Source: Phycisphaerales bacterium
GTDB taxonomy: Bacteria; Planctomycetota; Phycisphaerae; UBA1845
Length of the DNA stretch: 62,319 nucleotides
Direction of reading: 5' to 3'
NCBI GenBank assembly: GCA_020353195.1
Contig: CP070691.1
Span: forward strand, 2,782,002 to 2,844,320
This document shows, in pieces, positions 16,181-23,900 of this stretch (its first letter is position 1; each line of letters starts with the position of its first letter). Position numbers and translations under genes: made by a program. The notes under the pieces were generated by a model that saw nothing but the letters and a program-made list of their open reading frames with translations, was not told where the DNA came from and did not search any database.

Positions 16181-17154
16181 TATGCTGTGAGATGCGCAAC
16201 GTAGTTTCGCAATTGCTTGAGGGTCATCAGCTTGACGCTACCAGAGTCCGCCAAATCTAGGTTTGGTGTCTGTCCTGCAGTCACGATTACGGCCTCCGTT
16301 GCTCCTATTCGCTCTGCCGATCGTTGCACCTCCTCGATTATCCTCCTTACTATTCCAGTAGAAACTGGTCGCGACCACGCTTTGACTTCAACGGCGATCT
16401 TGTGGTCGCCGCGTTGGATAACAAAGTCGACCCCTCTATGAGGCCCGGATGGCTCCAAGATGTTGCCGAGACGCTCCAATGTCTTCCGCACCTGCGCTTC
16501 AAACTCGAAGTACTTCGCTAGTTCCTTCGCCTTATTCGTCGTCTCCTCCTGAGAGGCGCGGAGTCTGGTGACGACAAAGAGCACTGCAATCACGGCAAGG
16601 CTTGCGCCCGCAGTGCTCGCAATCATCGGAAGCATCTCGCGAATCCTCGCTTCCATACCTCTGATTTCGGGGATCACGGCCACCAGACCGCCAACGACGG
16701 AGGTTAGAACCGACATTAATGCAACTGCTGCCCGAGTGGCTCGGAGGCGTTGTTCGGACGAGGTGACTTCTGCCAGCGCCTCTTCCTGAACTGGCGCGGC
16801 TTCAGATTCGGCGAGCGCAGGGCCAACACGGTCGAGGATTTCGTCACGTTGGTCAGCGGGAATGAGGTCGCTTTCCGTGATTCGCGTATATACTGTGTTC
16901 AGAACTTGTGCCTCGGAAAGTAGATCGGTCGCTCGCACACGAAAGTCCCGAGCCTTTCCTCCAATCAGCCTAGAGACTTCGGCTTCCTTCGGAGCGTACT
17001 TCTCCAGCACGATCCGGCGCACAAGGATCCTCTCCAGGTCGGAATTCGCGGCCTTGACTCGTTCCTTCTTGGCGCCGATGGTCTGTCGATAACCGACGAG
17101 AAAGAGCGCGACTGACACGACGATGCCAAGGGCACCGAGTAAGTAGTCTCCCAT
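16180..17154 (-). CDS. membrane-anchored Mrr-like PD-(D/E)XK nuclease, cassette-borne
   Basis: Protein of 324 aa. It begins with a membrane segment (LLGALGIVVSVALFLVGY), continues with a helical charged region, then has two further hydrophobic segments at about residues 140-162 and 173-195. The C-terminal domain reads EAQVRKTLERLG, then GVDFVIQRGDHKIAVEVKAW: D243, E256 and K258 give the D-x12-ExK arrangement of Mrr_cat/restriction-endonuclease-like folds. This is followed by RIIEEVQRSAERIGATEAVIVTAG, the typical strand-helix end. Predicted role: DNA cleavage by a membrane-tethered nuclease, possibly in anti-phage or anti-plasmid defence. No methylase or helicase partner is nearby. Cassette context and AT-richer DNA indicate horizontal origin. 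Confidence 0.75.
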   Translation of the reverse strand: MGDYLLGALGIVVSVALFLVGYRQTIGAKKERVKAANSDLERILVRRIVLEKYAPKEAEVSRLIGGKARDFRVRATDLLSEAQVLNTVYTRITESDLIPADQRDEILDRVGPALAESEAAPVQEEALAEVTSSEQRLRATRAAVALMSVLTSVVGGLVAVIPEIRGMEARIREMLPMIASTAGASLAVIAVLFVVTRLRASQEETTNKAKELAKYFEFEAQVRKTLERLGNILEPSGPHRGVDFVIQRGDHKIAVEVKAWSRPVSTGIVRRIIEEVQRSAERIGATEAVIVTAGQTPNLDLADSGSVKLMTLKQLRNYVAHLTA

Positions 17155-17176
17155 CTGCCTATAACTCCGCGTCGCT

Positions 17177-17262
17177 ACCTAACAGTGATTAGGTCAACCC
17201 GCATAACACCCCAGATCCGGTTTGGTGTGCCGTATAAGACGCCCGCGAATGCGGGGGCGATG
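17177..17262 (-). other. attC-like/VCR-like site upstream of gene C
   Basis: On the minus strand: a GC-rich stem (CGCCCCCGCATTCGCGGGCG), TCTTATACGG, ACCAAA, then GTGTTATGCGGGTTGACCTA and the core GTTAGGT (17177-17183), a full GTTRRRY match, shortly before the gene C start. It aligns with the sites at 15822-15918 and 17838-17933. Confidence 0.6.
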
Positions 17263-17327
17263 TGCGCCTGAATCTCGTGAAAGATACCTGTTCCATAAAG
17301 CGGGTGGCTTTCTCGTGTCGTCTTATA

Positions 17328-17376
17328 CGGATCGGTACAAAAACCTCCCTGCCCGGTGTCAAAGCCCGTCGATCGG
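17328..17376. repeat. 53-bp dispersed repeat, copy 2 (non-coding)
   Basis: The 49-base partner of the repeat at 15973-16025. It lies in the roughly 340-base stretch between genes C and D, which contains no convincing gene and may be a decayed cassette. Confidence 0.75.
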
Positions 17377-17441
17377 ACTTAGGATCGGCCGTGTCCGGAT
17401 TAGCAAGAGAAAGTGCGTCCGGGACGCATCCTACGTGGGTT

Positions 17442-17492
17442 GCGGGTTTGAAGCGCAGCGGAATACCCCTCAGGTGCAAGGCTTGGTTCTGC
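17442..17492 (-). other. attC-like left half after gene D
   Basis: Immediately after the gene D stop the minus strand reads CAGAACCAAGCCTTGCACC, then TGAGGGGTATTCCGCTGCGC and TTCAAACCC. It shares the ATTCCGCTGCGCT loop, the preceding GGGG arm and the AAG-TT-AC arm with the site at 14628-14695, so it appears to be the same type of attC. The right half beyond AAACCC is not recognisable, suggesting deletion or recombination. Confidence 0.5.
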
Positions 17493-17813
17493 CTATATTG
17501 TGAGTATTCCACGCTCTTCATACACACTTCGCTCCTTCTCGTATAATCCGATCATGGTTTCATTGCTCTTCCGGCGGAAAACTACAGGCGAACGGTCTGC
17601 TGCCTCAGTGGTCTCGCTTACGTCAAGGCCAATTCCGTGTGCCACAGAGGTGATGGGGATGTACTGTTTGCCTGGTCGGTCTTCAGTGTGAGCGTGAAGA
17701 TATCGAACTATCCGTTTCTCTTTATTACGCCGACGGGAGCGGACCACAGCGGGAGTAATGGCTCCGATTATCCCCGCCACGACCAATGCCGCCGCAACAG
17801 ATTCCCAGAACAT
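17493..17813 (-). CDS. small membrane-anchored protein D, cassette-borne
   Basis: Protein of 106 aa from the ATG at 17813, which has a GGAAGG ribosome site upstream; an ATG 12 codons earlier is less likely because it falls near the recombination core. An N-terminal hydrophobic segment (SVAAALVVAGIIGAITPAVV) is followed by RSRRRNKEKR and a compact C-terminal domain. The domain's pattern (IVRYLHAHTED, YIPITSVAHGIGLDVSETTE, GLYEKERSVYEERG) looks like a small winged-helix fold. I do not recognise a named family. It is the first gene of the cassette array when read on the minus strand. Confidence 0.6.
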   Translation of the reverse strand: MFWESVAAALVVAGIIGAITPAVVRSRRRNKEKRIVRYLHAHTEDRPGKQYIPITSVAHGIGLDVSETTEAADRSPVVFRRKSNETMIGLYEKERSVYEERGILTI

Positions 17814-17837
17814 CGCGATTTCCTTCCACCGGTCTCT

Positions 17838-17933
17838 GCCTAACAGCAATTAGATTTGCCCGCATAACATGCGGAGCTTTGGTTTTCTGTCCGTATAACA
17901 CGCCTCTGCCTCATCTGCCAGAGGCGCGCTAAC
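17838..17933 (-). other. attC-like/VCR-like site upstream of gene D
   Basis: The best preserved of three related sites. On the minus strand it runs from GTTAGC (17933-17928), through a CGCCTCTGG/CAGAGGCG stem, GTGTTATACGG, AAACCAAAG and a perfect CCGCAT-GTT-ATGCGG hairpin, to TCTAATTGCT and the core GTTAGGC (17844-17838), a classical GTTRRRY site. The next base pairs lead into the gene D ribosome site. Length about 95, near that of Vibrio cholerae repeats, which carry a similar internal GTGTTATGCG. Confidence 0.6.
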
Positions 17934-17934
17934 A

Positions 17935-18035
17935 GTCCGCCGCAAAAGGCCCTTTTGCGTCGATCGCCGGTTCCGAAACATGGTTTCTCGCCTTCCACGT
18001 CGGCCACCGCAGGCGGACGCTACTTTGCGGCGGAC
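17935..18035. repeat. 12-bp inverted repeat enclosing a 19-bp palindrome at the array edge
   Basis: GTCCGCCGCAAA at 17935-17946 is repeated inverted as TTTGCGGCGGAC at 18024-18035, 77 bases apart. Overlapping the left arm is CGCAAAAGGCCCTTTTGCG (17941-17959), a palindrome around a single central base. The inverted repeat abuts the GTTAGC core at the upstream edge of the cassette array, so it could be a further attC, a degenerate attachment site, or a structure at the chromosomal junction. No integrase gene is seen next to it. Confidence 0.6.
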
Positions 18036-18115
18036 CGCGAAACGCGCCCGGTCGGCCGAGCCGTGCCCCGGCTCTGCGCTTCCGACCAGGGTTGCGGATC
18101 GCGTCGGATGTGTGG

Positions 18116-19072
18116 CTAGCCCGGCGGCTCGACGGGGCGCCGCTGCGGCTCCCGGCGCGCGGGCTGTGGGTTCTCCGCTTCGTTTGTGACGAGCAGGGCC
18201 TGGGTGATCTGATCGCCGACCTGGCTCATGCCGTCGGGCGTATACGGGATCATCATGATGGTCGACTTGCTGTGTGCGCCCACCGACGTCACCGTGTCGT
18301 AGTGCTGGGTCAGCAGCACCATCTTGGTGGCTTCCTCGGGCGAGATGCCCGCTTCGGCGCAGGCCTCGACCGACTCCTTCAGGCCGTTGGCGATCGCCAA
18401 CCGCTGGCGGGCGATTCCGACGCCCTGCAACTCCTTGGCGCGGGCTTCGGCCTCCGCTTCGGCGATCGTCCGGATCTTCTGGGCTTCGGCTTCGTTCTTG
18501 GCTGCCTCTTTCATCCGGGCCGATGCGTTGACCTGGTTCATGGCCGCCTTGACCTTCGCGTCGGGCTGAATGTCGTTCACCAGCGACTGGATAATCGTGT
18601 AGCCGAACTGCTGCATGGTGTCTTCCAGGCGCTCCTTGACGGCCTGGGCGATCTTCTCCTTCTCGGAGAATACGTGGTCCACCAGCATGTCCGGCACGAG
18701 TGCGCGGACCGTGTCGAACACGTATGAGCTGATCTGCTGGTGCGGGTTCATCAGCTTGTAGTGGGCGGCGAGCACCGAGTCATCACTTTCCTGCACGTAG
18801 AACTGCACCGCGATCAGCAGATCGACGAACACGTCGTCCTTCGTTTTCGACTCGACCTTGATCTCCAACTCGCGGACACGGTGCGTCACCCGCCCGGAGA
18901 TCCGGTCGATGATCGGCACCTTGAAATTCAGCCCCGGCGGGGCAATGGCATGGTATTTCCCGAACCGCTCGACGATCGCCCGTGTCTGCTGGTTCACGGT
19001 GAACAGGCCGGTGGCCAACAGGAACAGCACGACGACACCAACGATGGCTGCGAAGATTAGCATCGGTGTCAT
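18116..19072 (-). CDS. SPFH/band 7 (stomatin-like) membrane protein
   Basis: Protein of 318 aa. The start at 19072 is preceded by AAGGAG; an upstream ATG at 19117 overlaps the neighbour gene's end and lacks a good ribosome site. One N-terminal transmembrane segment (MLIFAAIVGVVVLFLLATGL) is followed by the SPFH core (RAIVERFGKYHAIAPPGLNF, VPIIDRISGRV), with LVPDMLVDHVFSEKEKIAQAV, and a long EA-rich coiled coil (AKNEAEAQKIRTIAEAEAEA). Such proteins form large ring or cage oligomers in the inner membrane and organise membrane domains or proteases. No NfeD partner lies beside it; a zinc-ribbon gene precedes it instead. Confidence 0.9.
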   Translation of the reverse strand: MTPMLIFAAIVGVVVLFLLATGLFTVNQQTRAIVERFGKYHAIAPPGLNFKVPIIDRISGRVTHRVRELEIKVESKTKDDVFVDLLIAVQFYVQESDDSVLAAHYKLMNPHQQISSYVFDTVRALVPDMLVDHVFSEKEKIAQAVKERLEDTMQQFGYTIIQSLVNDIQPDAKVKAAMNQVNASARMKEAAKNEAEAQKIRTIAEAEAEARAKELQGVGIARQRLAIANGLKESVEACAEAGISPEEATKMVLLTQHYDTVTSVGAHSKSTIMMIPYTPDGMSQVGDQITQALLVTNEAENPQPARREPQRRPVEPPG

Positions 19073-19113
19073 GGGTACATCTCCTTTCTCTCGTCCGCGA
19101 GCACGCGCGGAAA

Positions 19114-19584
19114 TCACGATTCCGGGCTGAACTCCGCCGACACCAGGGTCACGTCCAGTTCGCGCACCGGCGCGGCGAGTTCGTTCGAAAGCTCATACGA
19201 CGGTATCTCGATTCTCACTTCTTGCCCGACCGGCAGCGCCTCGACCGTCTGGGTCACCGAGAATCGCGCCTTGCCCGTGTCGTCTTTGCCGGACAGCTCC
19301 AGCACGACCTCCTCCAGCGGATATGCGCCGTTGAACAGGAACACGGCGATCCCCTCCGTGCCCAGCAGAAACGAGTCGCCATACGCCGGTCCCCACCGGA
19401 AGTGCAGGTGGTCCGCGTCTCGGCAGGCGTGAAACCCGTCAGGCGGCGACGCCGGCTTCGGATGACGAATCCGCCCCGGGGCGACCTGCCCGCCGCTGCC
19501 CGCCCTCAGCGACAGCCCGCAGTGAGCACAGAACCGGGCCGCCCGGACGTTCACCGTACGACACCGAGGGCATTTCTGCTCCAT
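19114..19584 (-). CDS. zinc-ribbon protein with beta-rich C-terminal domain
   Basis: Protein of 156 aa. The N-terminus holds two CxxC knuckles (CPRC and CAHCG) typical of a zinc ribbon. The remaining 120 residues look beta-rich (DSFLLGTEGIAVFLFNG, EEVVLELSGKDD, EVRIEIPSYELS), resembling an Ig-like or C2-like sandwich. I do not recognise the C-terminal family. It lies about 40 bases upstream of the SPFH gene on the same strand and is probably co-transcribed, so it may be a cytoplasmic partner of that membrane protein. Confidence 0.75.
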   Translation of the reverse strand: MEQKCPRCRTVNVRAARFCAHCGLSLRAGSGGQVAPGRIRHPKPASPPDGFHACRDADHLHFRWGPAYGDSFLLGTEGIAVFLFNGAYPLEEVVLELSGKDDTGKARFSVTQTVEALPVGQEVRIEIPSYELSNELAAPVRELDVTLVSAEFSPES

Positions 19585-19984
19585 GATCTACGCCTCAGGG
19601 GCGCATTGGCCGTCGCCAATCGGCCCGCCGGCTGCCCAGCCATATCGGTCCGCTGCGCCGCACTATACACAGTCTACCCCAGCCGGCCAGACCCGCTAGT
19701 ATAAACGCGCACAGGGGTTGTAAGAGCCGGTCGGTCTCACGCGGCGATCGCTTACTCCATACATTGCAACATGTTACGTTTTCCGGCAGCCCGAGGCGGC
19801 ACCGCCCTGACCGGAGGATGGCGCCCTGCGGATGTCGCGGCAAAAGCTCGCTCCAACTCGCGAACCGCCGATAGGTATGGTAGGGAGTAGTAACGGCACC
19901 GATTTCGTGCGGGCCCCCGAGCTTCGGCCAATGCCGCTCGAGCGGGCCCGATCACGATGCGCCACGCAGCGGAGAGCGAAAAGC
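19585..19984. other. 400-base region without a recognised gene
   Basis: Upstream of the zinc-ribbon gene, so the promoter of the zinc-ribbon/SPFH pair should lie here. Open frames in it are compositional and lack ribosome sites or family features. Confidence 0.35.
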
Positions 19985-20095
19985 ATGCCCCGGTCACGAG
20001 TCAGTCACCATTCCAGAATCCACTTCGTGCTGCTGGCCGTTCTTGCCCTCCTCATGGTGCTGACCGTGTTGCTCCTGCCTCAGGCGGCTCACTGA
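19985..20095 (+). CDS. possible 36-aa single-pass membrane protein
   Basis: A short frame with a GGAG ribosome site about 10 bases before its ATG. It encodes a basic N-terminus (MPRSRVSHHSRIH) followed by a strongly hydrophobic segment rich in Leu and Val and a short QAAH end. This has the charge pattern of a small inner-membrane protein. It is convergent with pgpA. Short length means chance cannot be excluded. Confidence 0.35.
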   Translation: MPRSRVSHHSRIHFVLLAVLALLMVLTVLLLPQAAH

Positions 20096-20168
20096 CGATC
20101 CTGGAAGGGAACCAGAGCAGGTCCGATCGCGTGAAAGGGCTGTAACTGGAGCTGTGCTGTCGTCTGCC

Positions 20169-20678
20169 CTAGCCGATTCCGAGCAGCCCCGGGAACAGGC
20201 CCATCGCGAGGTGAAGCAGCGCAAGGGTATACAGCCCGGCCACGATGTCGTCGCCGACCACGCCCCAGCCGCCGGGCCAGCGCTTCTCGATCCAGTTCGC
20301 GGGCGGAATCTTGACGATATCGATGGCCCGTTCGGCGAGGAAGCCCAGCACCACGAGTTGCCACGTGGGTGTCACACCGAACGCGGGGACGGCCGTCATG
20401 GCGACGAAGTAGCCGGCCAACTCGTCGATGACCAGTTTCCGCGAGTCCTTCTCGCCGAGGACGCGATCGCCGACGTGGTGAATCCAGACGCCGAAGAACG
20501 TGACGCCGGCCGTCACAAGCACGTACCACGACAGCGACAGATGGGCGTGCATGAGCAGATAGAGAGGAACACCCGCCACCGCCACCGCGACCGTTCCCGA
20601 AGCCGGCGCGTACCCGAGCGGGCCGACCGAGCCGATCAGCAGCAGCACTCGCTGGGATGTCGTTCGTGTGCGGCTCAT
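20169..20678 (-). CDS. pgpA: phosphatidylglycerophosphatase A
   Basis: Protein of 169 aa that dephosphorylates phosphatidylglycerophosphate to phosphatidylglycerol at the inner membrane. Family signatures are GPLGYAPASGTVAVAVAG near the N-terminus, KLVIDELAGY (the acidic IDE motif), FLAERAIDIVKIPP, and GGWGVVGDDIVAGLY with the DDxxAG acidic pair. Four hydrophobic segments are present. Length is normal for the family. It is divergent from metH, with about 240 bases between them. Confidence 0.92.
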   Translation of the reverse strand: MSRTRTTSQRVLLLIGSVGPLGYAPASGTVAVAVAGVPLYLLMHAHLSLSWYVLVTAGVTFFGVWIHHVGDRVLGEKDSRKLVIDELAGYFVAMTAVPAFGVTPTWQLVVLGFLAERAIDIVKIPPANWIEKRWPGGWGVVGDDIVAGLYTLALLHLAMGLFPGLLGIG

Positions 20679-20917
20679 CGGCCCCGGAACCCAGACCTAC
20701 GGAGGGCACAGCACGTTGGCAGATAAGGAGTTATGGCCACTTCACTCACGCGAGGACAGAATCGCGGGCCCGATGTCTCGGCCTTGATTCTCAGTCTTCG
20801 GTTCTCAATCCCCTTCCACATACGATCCGGTCCTTATCGCCTTAACCCGGTTGCCTGCCGGGCGTTGCGTGAATACTATGCCTTGCCACGCCGATATACA
20901 AGGAATCGGAAACCGCC
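20679..20917. promoter_or_regulatory. divergent region between pgpA and metH
   Basis: About 240 bases that should hold promoters for both genes. I looked for a cobalamin or SAM riboswitch upstream of metH and did not find the conserved boxes. No clear promoter pair is defended. Confidence 0.3.
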
Positions 20918-23900
20918 ATGCAGTCGCGCTTCCTCGACACGCTTGCCCAGCGGGTGCTGGTGTTTGACGGTGCGATGGGCACCAGCATTCACGCCCTGCA
21001 CCTTCCGCTGGACGACTACGAGGGGCTGGAGAACTGTAACGAGATTCTCGTGCTGAGCCGCCCCGACGCCGTCCGGCGCGTTCACGAGTCGTTCCTGTCT
21101 GTCGGCTGCGACGCAATCGAGACCGACACCTTCGGCGGCAGCAAGCTGACCCTGGGCGAGTTCGGACTGCAGGACCGGACGCGTGAGATCAACCGCAAGG
21201 CGGCCCAAATCGCGCGCGAGGCGTGCGACGCGTTCAGCTCGGCGGACAAGCCGCGGTTCGTCATCGGCTCGATCGGCCCGGGCACCAAGCTGATATCCCT
21301 CGGGCAGGTCGACTGGGATCGCATGCTTGACGGGTATCAGGAGCAGGTTCGGGGCTTGCTCGAGGGCGGCAGCGACGCCCTGATCATGGAAACCTGTCAG
21401 GATATCCTGCAAGCCAAGTGCGCGATCGTCGCCGCCCAGGACATGATGGCGGAACTCGACCGGGCGGTTCCGATCCTCTGTACGTTCACCGTGGAGACGA
21501 CCGGCACGCTTCTGATCGGCACGGAGACGGCGGCTGCGCTTACGGCGCTGGAAGCTTACGACTCGGTGCACGGCATCGGAATCAACTGTGCCACCGGCCC
21601 GCAGGAGATGAGCGAGCACGTCCGCCTGGTGACGGGCGCGACGGACCGGTTCGTTGCCGTGCAACCCAACGCCGGGCTGCCGCAGGTCGTCGATGGCCAG
21701 ACGCGCTACACGTTGGCGCCGGACGAACTGGCCCGCTGGCTGCTGGAGTTCGTCGAGGCGGACGGCGTGAACATTGTCGGCGGCTGCTGCGGCACCACGC
21801 CGGAGCATCTGGCCAGGGTGGTCGAAGCCGTCGGCAACCGCCCTCCGAAACGCCGCGAGCCCCAATCCGAGCCGTCTGTCAGCAGCATCTACCAGGCTGT
21901 GCCGATCCATCAGGAAAACGCGGTGTTGTCCGTGGGTGAGCGGACGAACGCCAACGGGTCGAAGAAATTCCGTGAGCTGCTGGCTGCCGGCGACGTCGAC
22001 GGCATGGTGCAGATGGCCCGCGAGCAACTGGGTCATGGAAGCCATCTGCTGGACGTCTGCACCGCCTACGTGGGGCGGAACGAAGTGGCGGACATGCAGA
22101 ACGTGATCCGGCGATTCGTCACCGATGTGCCCGCCCCCCTGATGATCGACAGCACCGAACCGCCGGTGATCGAGGCGGCCCTGAAGCTGGCCGGCGGGAA
22201 GTGCATCATCAACTCGGTCAACTTGGAGGATGGGGAAGGCAGGTTCGACATCGTGTGCCGACTCGCCAGGCGATACGGAGCCGCCCTGGTCGCACTGACG
22301 ATCGACGAGGAAGGGATGGGCAAGACGGCCGACCGCAAGCTGGCCATCGCCCGTCGTATCCGTGACCTGGCCGTCAACCGGCACGGCATCAAGCCGACGG
22401 ACCTGATCTTCGACGCCCTGACGTTCACGATCTGCACCGGCAACGAGGAGGACCGCCGGCTGGGGCTGGAAACGCTCGATGCGATCCGGCGAATCAAGGA
22501 GCAGCTACCGGGCGTGCATACGCTGTTGGGCGTGTCGAACGTCAGCTTCGGCCTCAAGCCGCCGGCGCGGAGAGTGCTCAACAGCGTGTTCCTGCATTAC
22601 GCCTGGGAGACGATGCTGGATGCGGCCATCCTGCATGCCAGTGGCATCGTGCCGCTGTTCAAGATCGAGGAGCGGCAGCGGCATGTGGCAGAGGATCTGA
22701 TCTTCGACCGGCGCAGCGACGGGTACGACCCGCTTACCGAGCTGATCAAGCTGTTTCCGGATGACTTCACGCGCAAACAGCAACAGGCCGAAGCGCCCAA
22801 AACCATCGAGGAACGCCTGAAACAGCGGATCATCAACGGTGACCGGGTCGGCCTGGACGACGACCTCACCGAGTGCCTGACCACCACCCGTCCGCTCGAC
22901 ATCATCAACGACATCCTGCTCGACGGGATGCGAACCGTGGGCGATCTGTTCGGGGCGGGGCAGATGCAGCTCCCGTTCGTGTTGCAGTCGGCCGAGACGA
23001 TGAAAGCCGCCGTTGCGTTCCTCGAACCGTACATGGACCGAACGGAGAACGTCAACCGGGGCTCGATCGTGCTGGCCACCGTCCGCGGCGACGTGCACGA
23101 CATCGGGAAGAACCTGGTCGACATTATCCTGACGAACAACGGGTACACCGTCCACAACCTCGGGGTCAAACAGTCGATCAACAGCATTCTCGAGGCGTTC
23201 GAGCGACATAGCGCGGACGCCATTGGCATGAGCGGGCTGCTGGTCAAGTCCACGGCGGTGATGGGCGAGAACCTCGAGGCGGTCAAGGAGCGGAAGGTCC
23301 GGGTGCCCATCATCCTGGGAGGGGCGGCCCTGACCCGCAAGTTCGTGGAGGAAGACCTGCGGACCCGCTACGACGGCCCGCTGTTCTACGCGAAAGACGC
23401 GTTCGACGGGCTGGAACTGATGAAGCGGATCGAATCCGGTCGGGTCACCAAGCGGCCGGCCCGAGCCCCGCGCGAGGCACCTGAGGTGATAACGGCCGAG
23501 CCCGCAGGTCCGGCACCGGCCCGCTCGGGCATCGCCCGCGACGCTCCGGTCCCCACACCGCCATTCTGGGGGTCTCGCGTCGTCGAGAAGATCGAACTGA
23601 AAACCGTCCTGCCCTACGTCAACCGCAAGATGCTGTTTCGGGTGCAATGGCAGTATAAGCGAGCGGGGCGGCCCAGGGACGAGTACGAGCGCTACGTCGC
23701 CGCCGAGGTCATGCCCATCTTTCGCGAACTCGTCGACCGCTGCGAACGCGAGAACATCATTCACTGCCAGGCTGTTTACGGGTATTGGCCTTGCCAGGCT
23801 GACGGCGACGTCCTGATGGTGTTCGACCCGGACGGCTCCGGGCGATGCGTGGCGGAGTTCGAGTTCCCCCGCCAGCGAAAGAAACCTTACTGGTGCCTGA

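Noticed and set aside
17155..17492. A protein of about 112 aa read across the gap between genes C and D
   Set aside because: The frame runs through the attC-like site and the repeated 49-base segment and lacks a ribosome site or coding character. It is better read as cassette-junction DNA.
17941..17959. Intrinsic terminator at the 19-bp palindrome
   Set aside because: No T-tract follows on either strand. The palindrome is better considered with the surrounding inverted repeat at the array edge.
20679..20917. Cobalamin or SAM/SAH riboswitch upstream of metH
   Set aside because: A GCCACT string near 20736 is the only hint. The other conserved boxes and helices of these riboswitches were not found.
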